From Gluconobacter cerinus (GTDB lineage: Bacteria > Pseudomonadota > Alphaproteobacteria > Acetobacterales > Acetobacteraceae), in the NCBI RefSeq assembly GCF_002723935.1, contig NZ_BEWM01000005.1, forward strand, positions 1 to 64,000: a stretch of DNA of 64,000 nucleotides, written 5' to 3'. Positions 41,871 through 50,400 of this stretch are shown here, in pieces. The translations under genes were made by a program, and so were the position numbers. Position 1 is the stretch's first letter. Each line of letters starts with the position of its first letter. The notes under the pieces are model-generated. The model saw only the letters and a program-made list of their open reading frames with translations. It was not told the DNA's origin and made no database searches.

Positions 41871-42208
41871 GGGATGTCCTCTAATCCCAGCATGACCGCG
41901 ATTTTTCGGGCAGCGTCGTGGTACGAAAGTCCGAACAGGTAAGCGGCCAGAGAGACAGGATCTCCCCCTCGGTGCTCAGTGGCAAAATCTGACCATCGCC
42001 CTGTATGCAGGTTGATTTTGAAGCTGCCCGGATGGCGATCTATCCGGCAGGGGTTCAGAGTGACCCATTCACGCCCTTCTTTCCTACCATCCGGAAGCCA
42101 GCGTTGAAGCAGAAGGGGAAGAACGCTCAAGGCTGCATGATTAATGCGGGCGCAGTCGACCGACCGCGCCGATGCAGCCCGGTCGCAGGAAGACGAAGAA
42201 AACGTCAT
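41867..42208 (-). CDS. Primase-like N-terminal accessory protein
   Basis: A 113-residue protein resembling the N-terminal part of element-encoded primases: RWLPDGRKEGREWVTLNP (36-53), then FKINLHTGRWSDFATEHRGG and the SLAAYLFGLSYHDAARKIA helices. It looks like a CHC2-type module in which the zinc cysteines are missing. The four-base overlap with the DUF927 gene indicates coupled synthesis and a shared role in island replication. Together they resemble one split primase-helicase. Confidence 0.82.
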   Translation of the reverse strand: MTFSSSSCDRAASARSVDCARINHAALSVLPLLLQRWLPDGRKEGREWVTLNPCRIDRHPGSFKINLHTGRWSDFATEHRGGDPVSLAAYLFGLSYHDAARKIAVMLGLEDIP

Positions 42209-42345
42209 GTCAGCAATGCTTTTATAGTGTCGGCGAAATCAGGGCCGCCCAGAGGGCAGAGGACCCTGATCGCGCCGATAGGTGTTTGAATGAAAGCGGC
42301 AACGCGGAAACAGCCCGATGACGGGACTGTTTCCGCACAGATCCT

Positions 42346-42741
42346 TTAGGACGGTGTGTCGAGCAGATCTGCGTCAGACCAGTTTTTCATCAGGCGTTTG
42401 AAGTGCTCGGTTTCGAGGGATGCTTCTCGTTCAAGGTCGAGGAGGCCACTCCGTCTGGCCTCTGCATCCCAGCGCGCACAGGCACTCCGCAGATCGCGGA
42501 GTTTGTCATGACGATCTTCGCGCACGGACTCTGGCAGGGCACGCCAGAGTCTGATGAATTCCTTCGGGCTGTTGACATGCAGCGGTGTGACTTCGGCCGC
42601 TGTCGAGACGAAAATCCCGATCATCAGGCCACGTGGCCCAATGCGTTCTGTCAGTTTCTGTCTCTGCCGGGAAACCTCATTCCACAAAGCAGACACGCGT
42701 AGGCGTGCGGCCTGGATCTCTTCCAGTGTCAGAGCGCTCAT
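42346..42741 (-). CDS. Hypothetical island protein, 131 residues
   Basis: Starts MSALTLEEIQAARLRV, with GGAGGG upstream. It is helical and charged, with LWRALPESVREDRHDKLRDL in the middle and a C-terminal acidic stretch. No recognised domain. Its start overlaps the stop of the small gene at 42738 (TCAT), and it precedes the primase-like gene on the same strand, so it belongs to the replication operon. Function unknown. Confidence 0.65.
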   Translation of the reverse strand: MSALTLEEIQAARLRVSALWNEVSRQRQKLTERIGPRGLMIGIFVSTAAEVTPLHVNSPKEFIRLWRALPESVREDRHDKLRDLRSACARWDAEARRSGLLDLEREASLETEHFKRLMKNWSDADLLDTPS

Positions 42742-42920
42742 TGCTGGCCCTCCAGCATAGGAAATGAAGGAAGTGCACAAGGATCTGTAGAGAGCAGGCT
42801 GACGATGGCAATCAGGCACAGAGTGGCATTTGCCAGGCCTGAGGCAAAGTCACAAAGGGCGTGCAGTTTGGGAACTGCTGCCCGCAAGGATGTGGATATG
42901 ATATAGGCGCGGTTAGCCAT
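42738..42920 (-). CDS. Small hydrophobic protein opening the replication operon
   Basis: A 60-residue protein with a hydrophobic central segment (FASGLANATLCLIAIVSLLS). GAGAGGAC precedes the ATG, and the four-base overlap with the next gene supports translation. No family recognised. Confidence 0.6.
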   Translation of the reverse strand: MANRAYIISTSLRAAVPKLHALCDFASGLANATLCLIAIVSLLSTDPCALPSFPMLEGQQ

Positions 42921-42983
42921 TGCCGAGTGTCCTCTCGGTTTGTGGTTAGATCAGGCCAGAGGCTCCTACCCCTCTTGTCTGAT

Positions 42984-43000
42984 CACCTTGCTACAAGGTG
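42984..43000. promoter_or_regulatory. Palindromic operator candidate between divergent genes
   Basis: CACCTTG-CTA-CAAGGTG is a perfect seven-base inverted repeat between the replication operon and the XRE gene. A further half-site CAAGGT follows at once. It is a likely binding site of that XRE protein. Confidence 0.6.
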
Positions 43001-43064
43001 ACAAGGTTGGCTCAAAGTGCCATTCTCGGTGAGAAAGTCAACAACTTTGTCACAGGGTAACACA

Positions 43065-43295
43065 GTGGACGCCGTACAGTGCCGAATGGCTCGAGCAGCT
43101 TTACAAATGGGCGTACGGGAGTTGGCGGAGGCTGCAAACGTGTCGCCTACTACCATCACTCGCCTTGAGCGGGGAGAAGCTCTCTACCCACGTACCATTC
43201 AGGCTATACGGTACGTTTTAGAAGCAGCGGGAATTGAGTTTGTACCGGAAAATGGCGGCGGTGCAGGCGTTCGGCTGAAAAAGCACGAAGCGTGA
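43065..43295 (+). CDS. XRE-family regulator of the island
   Basis: A helix-turn-helix protein of 76 residues from a GTG at 43065 (AGGGTAA before it), or 92 from a GTG at 43017. The core is MGVRELAEAANVSPTTITRL, followed by GIEFVPENGGGAGVRLK, the typical tail of small plasmid and integrative-element XRE regulators. It overlaps the next gene by four bases and is divergent from the replication operon, whose promoter it probably controls. Confidence 0.8.
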   Translation: MDAVQCRMARAALQMGVRELAEAANVSPTTITRLERGEALYPRTIQAIRYVLEAAGIEFVPENGGGAGVRLKKHEA

Positions 43296-43696
43296 TAAGC
43301 AAAACTTGTGTAGCAAGCGCTGGTCGCGCTTATGTCACGTGGCAACTGTCTCGACGGGGATGGAACGTGCGTTCCTCTACGATCGGTTCTTCACGATCAA
43401 CTGGGGTCGAGATCCAAAAAGGGGTAGGCGACAGGCTGTTGCGCGTACAATCACGCGCCTTCAGCAGTAAAAATGCGGTCAGGCTGGGGGTAAATATTAT
43501 AAATCCGGATGCTTTGGCGTTCGACTGGATGATTATAACGACAAATGTAATGTCCTCTGAGCCAATATCCTTTTTATTAAATAGCCTGGAGGTTTTCGAA
43601 CTCCGCAAGAAGGATCCGAGCGGCCCGCTCTATTGGTTGGATCCGCCTCGGTATCTGAAAGATGTTTTCAGGGAACGCTGGGATGATTTGGGATAA
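43292..43696 (+). CDS. Possible PD-(D/E)xK-like protein coupled to XRE regulator
   Basis: A 134-residue protein with a GTG start overlapping the regulator's stop codon. The order of elements (GRAYVTWQLSRRGWNV helix, then TGVEIQKGVGDRLLRVQSRA) resembles small PD-(D/E)xK nuclease-like proteins, but the lysine of the catalytic motif is replaced (QSR), so it may be inactive or the likeness may be fortuitous. Codon use is AT-richer in the second half. Confidence 0.6.
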   Translation: MISKTCVASAGRAYVTWQLSRRGWNVRSSTIGSSRSTGVEIQKGVGDRLLRVQSRAFSSKNAVRLGVNIINPDALAFDWMIITTNVMSSEPISFLLNSLEVFELRKKDPSGPLYWLDPPRYLKDVFRERWDDLG

Positions 43697-43709
43697 GAAT
43701 TTTCTTCGT

Positions 43710-43910
43710 TCAGGCCGCCGCTTTGAGGCGAGGTAGTGTTGAGAAATGTGCTTCAACAGAATGGGTCACGATCCTTGTAATTCGACCAACTTTTACCGCT
43801 TGAATGTCTCCTTGACCCAACATGCGATAAATTGTTGACCGACTGATGTTGAAGCGCTGAGAAATCAGAGGAATGCTGGCATATTCTGGAAAGGCTGCGA
43901 CGGTGTTCAT
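43710..43910 (-). CDS. AlpA-like excisionase / DNA-binding protein
   Basis: A 66-residue MerR/excisionase-type winged helix (LISQRFNISRSTIYRMLGQG, residues 15-34, then GRITRI). Such proteins direct excision or regulate the integrase. It lies 90 bp downstream of the integrase on the same strand, the standard place for a recombination directionality factor. Confidence 0.8.
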   Translation of the reverse strand: MNTVAAFPEYASIPLISQRFNISRSTIYRMLGQGDIQAVKVGRITRIVTHSVEAHFSTLPRLKAAA

Positions 43911-44000
43911 TATTTGTTCTCCATGTTGGGCGCACCGAAGTTGTGGCCACGAATTTAGTCTGGGGTATCTGTTTTTCGAAAAGCAAGAATCTTGAATGAA

Positions 44001-45215
44001 TTATTTTTGGAGTTCGGATCGGGTGACGTACTGACACCATTCTTGCATTAACAGCCGCCGCTTTTCGAAAAGGTCGCCGCGTCGATAAGCGGCTTCGACC
44101 TTATCACCGATGGTATGCGCTAATGCCATTTCGGCCACTTCTCTTGGAAAGTCGGTTTCTTCAGCAGCCCAATCCCGAAAAGTAGAGCGCAGACCATGCA
44201 CAGTAACATTTTTGGTGCCAGCCGCAGTGTGAAGGGCTTTGGATAGCGCGACGTCCGAGAGGTTTTTCCCAATCTTTTGGCCCGGAAAGATATAGTCGCC
44301 ATTCTGGGTATCACGGAGAGGTAAAACAGCTTCTAGTATCTCTAATACGCCGTCGCATAAGGGAACGCGATGTTCGCGGCCTGCTTTCATACGCTCTCCT
44401 GGTACGGTCCAAATTTTCGCGTTCAAATCAATTTCATTCCATGTGGCTGAGCGTACTTCACCGGAACGGGCTGCTGTAAGGCAAAGAAATTGTACGGCTT
44501 TTGCAGCCAGCCCATTTGACGTGATTAAGCACTTCATTACGCACGGCATGACCATTCGGTCCACAGCGGCATGGTGTTCTACTTTTGTAATTTTTGTTGG
44601 GGCTGGAAGAATATTGGAAAGATGGCCACGCCACTGGGCTGGATTTTCTCCTTCTCTCCAGCCATGGGTCTTGGCGTAATCCAGAATACGTTCAATTCGT
44701 CCACGTACTCGGCCTGCTGTCTCGGTCTTGGTTGTCCAGATTGGGCGCAGGACATTTAAAACGTCTTCTGTTGTAATTGTTGCAACTGGTTTGTCGCCGA
44801 AAACTGGGAAGACATAGCGCTGTAGAGACGTAGTCCAAATAGGTGCTTGTCGTGGATCTCTCCAGGCAGGGCTTTGTTCCTGAATATAGCGGGAAGCGAT
44901 ATCATCGAATTTTAAGCTGCGTTCCTGCTTAAAGGTAGCTTTCTGAGATTTTCTTTCCTCTATTGGATCGCACCCATCAAAAATCATCTGTCGAGCTTCA
45001 GCCGCCAAACGGCGAGCATCTGCCAAGCTAACATGCCGCACTGATCCAATTCCCATTTCACGGGTCTTTCCCGTTAGTGGGCTTTTAAAGCGAACAGACC
45101 ATGCTCTGGTATTCCCTTTAATAGTGAGCCAAAGGTTTCCGCCATCGCCATACACGCCATCTCTAAGGGAATTCATTGTACGGATGGTCAGACGATTCAT
45201 TACGATTTTCGGCAT
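44001..45215 (-). CDS. int: Tyrosine integrase (P4-like)
   Basis: A 404-residue integrase. It has an N-terminal arm-binding DUF4102-type domain (GDGGNLWLTIKGNTRAWSVR), a core-binding domain (about 100-200), and a catalytic domain with arginine in AARSGEVRSATW, HGLRSTFRDWA and the nucleophile tyrosine in VEAAYRRGD. It recombines the tRNA-Tyr end with the island's att site. It is placed next to attR and reads inward, with tandem arm sites upstream. Confidence 0.95.
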   Translation of the reverse strand: MPKIVMNRLTIRTMNSLRDGVYGDGGNLWLTIKGNTRAWSVRFKSPLTGKTREMGIGSVRHVSLADARRLAAEARQMIFDGCDPIEERKSQKATFKQERSLKFDDIASRYIQEQSPAWRDPRQAPIWTTSLQRYVFPVFGDKPVATITTEDVLNVLRPIWTTKTETAGRVRGRIERILDYAKTHGWREGENPAQWRGHLSNILPAPTKITKVEHHAAVDRMVMPCVMKCLITSNGLAAKAVQFLCLTAARSGEVRSATWNEIDLNAKIWTVPGERMKAGREHRVPLCDGVLEILEAVLPLRDTQNGDYIFPGQKIGKNLSDVALSKALHTAAGTKNVTVHGLRSTFRDWAAEETDFPREVAEMALAHTIGDKVEAAYRRGDLFEKRRLLMQEWCQYVTRSELQK

Positions 45216-45255
45216 ACCTCAAATTATAGCAGAGAATATCTGATCAATCACGAAA

Positions 45256-45279
45256 ACCCACGTTAAGACCCATGTTAAA
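45256..45279 (+). repeat. Integrase arm-type sites, right end
   Basis: Tandem 12-mers ACCCACGTTAAG and ACCCATGTTAAA match the left-end pair in opposite order and lie between the integrase start and attR. Confidence 0.7.
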
Positions 45280-45394
45280 GATCTTGATAATGGGGTTCTG
45301 CGTGACACAAACGGGGATGATTTTTCTATAAAATCCCTTGGAATCATATAGATAATAAGGCAGGTGTGGACAGTATGAAACAATAAGTCGGTGG

Positions 45395-45414
45395 CAACTC
45401 TCTCCACCAGGTCT
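45395..45414 (+). repeat. attR core repeat
   Basis: CAACTCTCTCCACCAGGTCT is identical to the tRNA-Tyr end at 26092-26111. It marks the right boundary of the island. Confidence 0.92.
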
Positions 45415-45822
45415 TTTCTTCCAAGAAAATCAGTTATTTTGCAGCGTGGACACCACTCAGTTCTCGCTGTGCGTAGGGTCTGACGGCGGTATAGCTTCGT
45501 CGAGGGTTGATCTGTGCGAAAGACCGCACATTGAATCGCTCAACTGCACATTTCATCATGACGATAAAATCCAGACGTCCGGTTAGGCGCTGTGGGCAAC
45601 ATTCAGTGGCGCGTTATTAAGTTTTTTTTGAGCGCCGCTGGTTTGAACCTGCATATCGGACTTCAAAGTCCGCATCGGTCGGTTTCTTCTGCCGGTATTG
45701 TTTGCGAGTATTTCCTGCGATCTTGCGAAATTTGTGTGACACGGGCCATTCGCCTTGACGTGTGCCGCTGCGCGCCCCCCCCCAATTTTTTACCAGATAT
45801 TCTTTTAGGGGGGGCACCACTC
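45415..45822. other. Non-coding stretch right of the island
   Basis: About 400 bp with no supported gene. It includes a CGGACT/AGTCCG stem (45657-45672) and a C9 tract (45775-45783) that could pair with the G7 tract at 45808-45814, next to the start of the small membrane protein. Confidence 0.4.
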
Positions 45823-46075
45823 ATGGAAAGACCTTGGTTTGCGGCGAAGCAATATGGTTATGGAGCAGGGCGCGCAATAACATGGGAAGGACGTGTGACC
45901 ATTCTCGTGTCTATTGGCACAATCCTTCTGAGCAATATGGTCATGATGTGGGCCAAGAGCGTTTCCGTTGTTTATTATTTCCCTTATCGTGGACCTTGTG
46001 TCGGTCGTCGGACTGCTTTGGATTTGTTCGGCTAAAACGGAAGGCGGATGGAAGTGGCGATGGAAAGGCGAATAG
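45823..46075 (+). pseudogene. Frameshifted small membrane protein
   Basis: The first frame begins MERPWFAAKQYGYGAG, the conserved start of a small two-helix membrane protein of Alphaproteobacteria, and continues to about WAKSV. The matching C-terminus (FPLFIISLIVDLVSVVGL, then WICSAKTEGGWKWRWKGE and stop) is in the next frame (+1, net one extra base near 45960). Together they would give about 83 residues with the family's typical GGWKWRW tail. Its ribosome-binding site is a run of seven G. It is either a real pseudogene or a sequencing error. Confidence 0.72.
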
Positions 46076-46193
46076 CTGTTCCATCTACTGCTCAAATATA
46101 AACTCTATCCCAGCCAATCATGCTGCCAAAAAACGAGTAGGCCGGTGCTGCAGAGCCCAGTGTTTCATTTGGATGCGGCCCCGGGATTAAGAG

Positions 46194-47312
46194 TTACTTA
46201 GGCAAAGTAATTTTTACGACAATATACGGTAATTCCTGCATGTCTTTTCCATTGTGGAAGTCTGGCAACCGCGCCCATTGTCCGATCGTGCAGTACAGGC
46301 CGTCTTTTCCGTAGGTCAGGCCATCTGGTTCAATCATACGCGGATCATGGGCCGCGACTGATAATGTGCCATCAGGAGCATGCTTCAGGATTGCGTGGCG
46401 TTCGTCATCGGTAATGTAGAGAGAGCCGTCAGGTCCGGTTGCCATGCCGTCTCCCATCCCGCTTTCGCCTTTATCAAGGACGGAGGCTTCGATGCGCTTT
46501 TCTGTGGCTTTCCAGTCCGACAGAACTGACGTGGGGGCCGCATAGAGGCGGCGGCTTGTTTGGGGCTGCCAATAGAGCGTTTGCTGGTCTGGGCTGAGGC
46601 CAATACCATTGGCGCCCCCCTGGGGCATTTCAGCTTTGGTTGGATTGTATCGGGCTGCTCTGCCATCCATGACGGCGACAAAACCGTTCTCGGGCATGAC
46701 GGGTTTCGTATTGGCCAGAATGCGGCGCTGGTGCCCGGAAGCAAGATCCACGACGATCAGCGCCGGATGAGTACCCGTTGAAGTGTCGGTAATAAACGCG
46801 GTTCCAGACTTTCCATGTGTCAGGTCAATCCGAACGTCATTGACGTGACTGTCTGGCAAAAGAGTTGGCGCCGACAGGGTAAGAACGTTCAAAACCTTGT
46901 TGGTCGTAGGATCGATTTCAAACAGCTTTTGCGCGCCTGTGATCGTTCCTTTGCCTGCCAGCATCCCTTCATCGAGCACCCAGAAGTGCCCTTTTGCATC
47001 AACGGTCATGCCGAGAGGGGACACGAAATCCTGCTGTGTTTCGGCATTGGGGAACGGCGTCAGGTGGCCGTCAGCATATGTGGCGAGACGTGGCCCGGAA
47101 TGGTCTTTGACGCTCCGAGGAAAGCCAAGGACGAGCCGACCATCTGGCAGTGCGGCAATGCCGGAGGGCTGCGCATCGGTAAAGCGCCCGATGATTTCGA
47201 CGTTTCCGGACGCTGTGAAACCTTTGTCTGTGGTTTCCGCAGCGTGGGCAGTGGAAGCAATTAATGGGGCGCCAACGAGTGCGGCAAGAAGGGCTGGATA
47301 GCGAAGTGTCAT
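46194..47312 (-). CDS. Royal-jelly/SMP-30-like periplasmic beta-propeller protein
   Basis: A 372-residue protein starting MTLRYPALL with AAGGAG upstream and a signal peptide ending near STAHAAE. The rest is a six-bladed propeller of the major royal jelly protein / yellow family (QPSGIAALPDGRLVLGFPR, GHFWVLDEG, VNDVRID, FITDTSTG, GLSPDQQTLYW, GMATGPDGSLYITDDE). Related SMP-30 enzymes hydrolyse lactones. In an organism that makes sugar lactones in the periplasm a lactonase role is attractive but unproven. Confidence 0.82.
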   Translation of the reverse strand: MTLRYPALLAALVGAPLIASTAHAAETTDKGFTASGNVEIIGRFTDAQPSGIAALPDGRLVLGFPRSVKDHSGPRLATYADGHLTPFPNAETQQDFVSPLGMTVDAKGHFWVLDEGMLAGKGTITGAQKLFEIDPTTNKVLNVLTLSAPTLLPDSHVNDVRIDLTHGKSGTAFITDTSTGTHPALIVVDLASGHQRRILANTKPVMPENGFVAVMDGRAARYNPTKAEMPQGGANGIGLSPDQQTLYWQPQTSRRLYAAPTSVLSDWKATEKRIEASVLDKGESGMGDGMATGPDGSLYITDDERHAILKHAPDGTLSVAAHDPRMIEPDGLTYGKDGLYCTIGQWARLPDFHNGKDMQELPYIVVKITLPK

Positions 47313-47420
47313 GAACCAATCTCCTTGCCGCACTGGATCAGAACGCTGTGCGGGTAACAATTCAAGTTAAGTTGAGCGTTAAAGTTTCAGGCTGGAAAGT
47401 TATCATGCAGCAGGCTGGCC

Positions 47421-48644
47421 CTAGCTGTTGCGTAGTCGCTCTCGAAGCGCAGGGTCATGCGCGTATAGGTAAAGACCTTTCATCCCGCGGGTGAGCAGGA
47501 CATTCAGCGCATTCAGAATGATGCGTTCTTTCGCCATCTGGGGAGCAACAATTCCGCTCTGTCCCTGAAAGGCAGCACTGTCTTCGTAGCGGGCCGGATC
47601 GACGCGGATACTGTCAGTCTGAGCGTCATAGAACAGGGAAGGGCCTAGAATGACGCCAGCGTAGTTCAGGTCAAAGCCCTGAATTGTGTAGACCGAGCCG
47701 ACTTCGTCAATCGTGTCAGGGCGTTCGGCCCAAGGAAGCTTTTCATCGGGTTTGGAGCGATCCCATCGCAGGCGGAAACGTCCTTCCTCGATGAAGTGGT
47801 CTTCTCCATCCAGCCGATAAGAGTAGTCGTAAGTTGAGAGCAGTCGGCATAGGCCGACTTCGTTATTCCGCTCTTTCAGGTCATCGTAAAGCTGGGCGCA
47901 GTCGTCATAAACGCGCAGATCAAAGTCTGGGTCTTGAGGGTGCTTTCCCACGTGTCCCGCTGCAAGTTGGTCCAGCCAATGCCGAACTTCTGGACCCGCC
48001 TCGACGCGAAATTGCGTGGTTAAGTGCAGGGTTTGGGTTGCTCGACCCGTTTTGAAACGGTCGAGCAGATCCGCAGACCAGTGACTCTTGAATTTCAGCA
48101 CCTGTAACGGGTCAAACACCACGACGACTACGCGGGCCAACGCCAGAATTTCTTCGAGATGGTTTTGTTGCTGAAAGTGATTGTATCGGTCAGCTCGGGT
48201 GAGAAGCAGATGGGCTTCATCGACCAGAACAATGTCTGCCGTCTGATTGGTTTTGTGCAGGCGGTTGATGAACGTCGTAGGTCTGTCGAAATCGGCCTTG
48301 CGAAGAGTTGGCGTCTCCGCAGCGACATTACGGTAAAGCTTCAGCATTTCCGGATGATTGACCAGTAGCATGTTGCGGGTGCCCGTCATGGGATCATCTG
48401 GGTTCTTTGAGCGTGCGCGTGTCTGAATTGTGTTGAAAATTGCATTGAGGACAACGCTCTTCCCTGTGCCGACAGCGCCTTCAATGATGAGGAGCGCGCT
48501 CTGATCTGACAGATGCGCGGAGCAGAACGAGAGGACGTCGTTTAAAAGATCCTTCTGCTCAGCTGACAAGTGACGCGACAGGGAAAATTTTGTGATGGCG
48601 GCGTTTGTTTGCGCTGAAGAGAGCTTCTCAGTCTGCGGCAACAT
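47421..48644 (-). CDS. DUF2075 / Schlafen-like helicase-fold ATPase
   Basis: A 407-residue protein from MLPQTEKLSS (AAGGTGG upstream). It has Walker A EGAVGTGKSVVLN (about 53-65), the Walker B DIVLVDEAHLLLTRADRYN, FDPLQVLK, QFRVEAGP, and the C-terminal helicase motif VYTIQGFDLNYAGVILG with LLTRGMKGLYLY. It is a superfamily 1-like ATPase with DUF2075 architecture. The cellular role is not settled; some members lie in defence loci. It overlaps ybaK by 17 bases. Confidence 0.82.
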   Translation of the reverse strand: MLPQTEKLSSAQTNAAITKFSLSRHLSAEQKDLLNDVLSFCSAHLSDQSALLIIEGAVGTGKSVVLNAIFNTIQTRARSKNPDDPMTGTRNMLLVNHPEMLKLYRNVAAETPTLRKADFDRPTTFINRLHKTNQTADIVLVDEAHLLLTRADRYNHFQQQNHLEEILALARVVVVVFDPLQVLKFKSHWSADLLDRFKTGRATQTLHLTTQFRVEAGPEVRHWLDQLAAGHVGKHPQDPDFDLRVYDDCAQLYDDLKERNNEVGLCRLLSTYDYSYRLDGEDHFIEEGRFRLRWDRSKPDEKLPWAERPDTIDEVGSVYTIQGFDLNYAGVILGPSLFYDAQTDSIRVDPARYEDSAAFQGQSGIVAPQMAKERIILNALNVLLTRGMKGLYLYAHDPALRERLRNS

Positions 48645-49107
48645 CGGCCACCTTGGCATCGGTGATACGCTGAGCGTCCGCGGGGGAAATGCGCACCACG
48701 AACCCTTGATGGCCAGCGTTGATGTAGACTGCTTCCTGTCCCATGGCGTCCTGAGACAGGACAACGGGAATGGGGGAACTCTGGCCGAAGGGGCTTGTGC
48801 CGCCGGATTGATAGCCTGTCAGTTCGTGGGCCTTTTCCGGATTCATCATTCTTGCGTTCCGGCCGCCGAATAAGGCTGCGACCTTCTTCAAATTCAGCTT
48901 CTGATGAGCAGGAGCCACGACACAGGCTGGCTGTTTCTTGTCGATTTCGACAACGAGGGTTTTGAGCACACTGCCTGGATCAGCGCCGATGGCATCAGCC
49001 GCCTGCATACCGATCAGGCCGCCATTCGGATTGTATTCGTAGTCATGCAGACTGAAAGGCACGCCCTGTTTTTCAAGGAAAAGAGTGGCGCTGGTTTCTC
49101 GGCTCAT
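48628..49107 (-). CDS. ybaK: YbaK-type Cys-tRNA(Pro)/tRNA(Cys) deacylase
   Basis: A 159-residue YbaK/EbsC protein with the core KTLVVEIDKKQPACVVAPAHQKLNLKK (middle part about 48-74), GYQSGGTSPFGQ (95-106) and the C-terminal VYINAGHQGFVVRISP. It clears mischarged Cys-tRNA(Pro) in the cytoplasm. It is followed on the same strand by the DUF2075 ATPase with overlapping reading frames. Confidence 0.93.
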   Translation of the reverse strand: MSRETSATLFLEKQGVPFSLHDYEYNPNGGLIGMQAADAIGADPGSVLKTLVVEIDKKQPACVVAPAHQKLNLKKVAALFGGRNARMMNPEKAHELTGYQSGGTSPFGQSSPIPVVLSQDAMGQEAVYINAGHQGFVVRISPADAQRITDAKVADVAAD

Positions 49108-49212
49108 GTGTGATCCCCTGTCTGGCCGCGAAGCACCTTGCAGGAGCCGTCGAAGGGGGCACGATCAGTCGATAAACATGTCCGGTCGGCGGCTGAAGCG
49201 GATAGGCGCTTC

Positions 49213-49250
49213 CATGTCAGGCTCTCTCACGGAAAAGAGAGTCTGACATG
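49213..49250 (-). terminator. Strong hairpin after the nucleoside permease gene
   Basis: Fifteen-base arms (49213-49227 and 49236-49250, 14 of 15 paired) enclose an eight-base loop. Placed downstream of the NUP gene, it probably ends that transcript. Confidence 0.75.
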
Positions 49251-49311
49251 CTGTATGAACCCTTCAGCAAGACTTCGCAATATTATGCCGGCAACAGAAG
49301 GTGAGGCTTCC

Positions 49312-50400
49312 TCAGGGCGTTCGGGTGCCGAATTTGTCCCAGTGTTGCAGGAGTTCATGAATGATGCGGGAGCCCACACGGTATCCGTTATCCAGCGCTA
49401 CTTTTTCTCCGTCATAGCCGCTGTTCATGGATTGGACGGCTGTCATGCCGTGAGGCTGCTCAGTGTAATTTGAGGCGCTGCGAAGAACCAGAACACGGCT
49501 GCTGTCCACGCGACCGGCCTGCCCAAGGCGTGTCAGGGCTTCGAGAATGCCAGAGTCTTCCATGTCACTGGACACAAAATGGCTCTTGCCCTGTGTGAGA
49601 AGATGTACCCAGTCCCGAGCAAAACCGGTCATAATCTTGCCATGCCAGAAGGTATCCGAGCCGAAGTCTCCGCCCGTCACGACAGCTGGGCGTCCAGCAG
49701 CGATGTCGGTTGGTTTGTAGAGCTTGCGCTGGGCTTCGAGTTGCGGAGGATCAGACAGTGTGACGGTCTGGGTCAGGTCATAAGCCCAGTGCACCAGAGA
49801 AGAATTTAGCTGGAATGCATTATTGTGCTGAATGCTGCCATCGGGCGCATCCCCGCCCGACAGAGCGTATTGATTGGGCTTCTGAGCGGTGATCATGAAA
49901 TAGCCGTATGGCCATTCTTTCGGAGCTTCCCGTTTGTCGATGTAACGCGTGATGTCTCCAACCACATAGTCCGCGATTGAAACTGAACCGACGGACGCGA
50001 CGGTGGGGTCAAAGCCGGAAATACCATCCACCATCCAGTAAGCATGGCGCAGATCGAATCTCGGATCCGTTGCGAGGGCCATGACGGATGTCGTTGCCGA
50101 GGCAATCGGTGTTCCCGTTACGACGACTAACAGATGATGTTGCGCATCCGTGTAGATCGGATGAATGCCGAGAGGGAACGGAACCTTCTCTGTGAGATGC
50201 TCTCCTTCGATCCAGGGCTGGAATTCTCCTGCCCGGTCTCCGGTATCTTCACCAATTTCGTATGTGGTGAGTACGACGGCGCGGATATCCCAAGGCTGTT
50301 CTTTGGCTTTGGCCGACGCTGTTGTGAGTGCGAGTGCTGCCAGGCAGCCCATGGAAAAGGCGGGTGGCATGATTTGTTGCACAAAAGAGATAAGTTTCAT
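49312..50400 (-). CDS. Purine nucleoside permease (NUP family)
   Basis: A 362-residue secreted protein with a signal peptide (residues 1 to about 32, ending ASAKAKEQ). The NUP-family domain is recognisable by WDIRAVVLTTYEIGEDTGDR, AYWMVDGISGFDP, SVSIADYVVGDI, GGDFGSDTFWHG and DMEDSGILEALTRL. It resembles nucleoside phosphorylases in sequence; despite the name it is a soluble periplasmic protein. It probably handles nucleosides outside the inner membrane. Confidence 0.9.
   Translation of the reverse strand: MKLISFVQQIMPPAFSMGCLAALALTTASAKAKEQPWDIRAVVLTTYEIGEDTGDRAGEFQPWIEGEHLTEKVPFPLGIHPIYTDAQHHLLVVVTGTPIASATTSVMALATDPRFDLRHAYWMVDGISGFDPTVASVGSVSIADYVVGDITRYIDKREAPKEWPYGYFMITAQKPNQYALSGGDAPDGSIQHNNAFQLNSSLVHWAYDLTQTVTLSDPPQLEAQRKLYKPTDIAAGRPAVVTGGDFGSDTFWHGKIMTGFARDWVHLLTQGKSHFVSSDMEDSGILEALTRLGQAGRVDSSRVLVLRSASNYTEQPHGMTAVQSMNSGYDGEKVALDNGYRVGSRIIHELLQHWDKFGTRTP

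Larger units (their letters stand above)
26092..45414. mobile_element. Genomic island integrated at tRNA-Tyr
   Basis: A 19.3-kb element bounded by 20-bp direct repeats: the tRNA 3' end with flank at 26092-26111, and a copy at 45395-45414. A tyrosine integrase ends the right side. Two tandem 12-bp repeats sit inside each end as integrase arm sites. Contents: HipA kinase, an unknown 403-residue protein, a TIR-like pair, an ABC-3C operon, a decayed IS5-family element, a trypsin-like protease, a MobA/MobL relaxase with possible oriT, an XRE regulator, a DUF927 replication ATPase with a primase-like partner, and an AlpA-like factor. Plasmid-type replication and mobilisation genes suggest an integrative, mobilisable element carrying defence cargo. 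Confidence 0.9.

Noticed and set aside
45657-45672. A tRNA-Sec-like anticodon arm with loop CTTCAAA
   Set aside because: No acceptor, D- or T-arm can be built around it; the stem is a chance palindrome.
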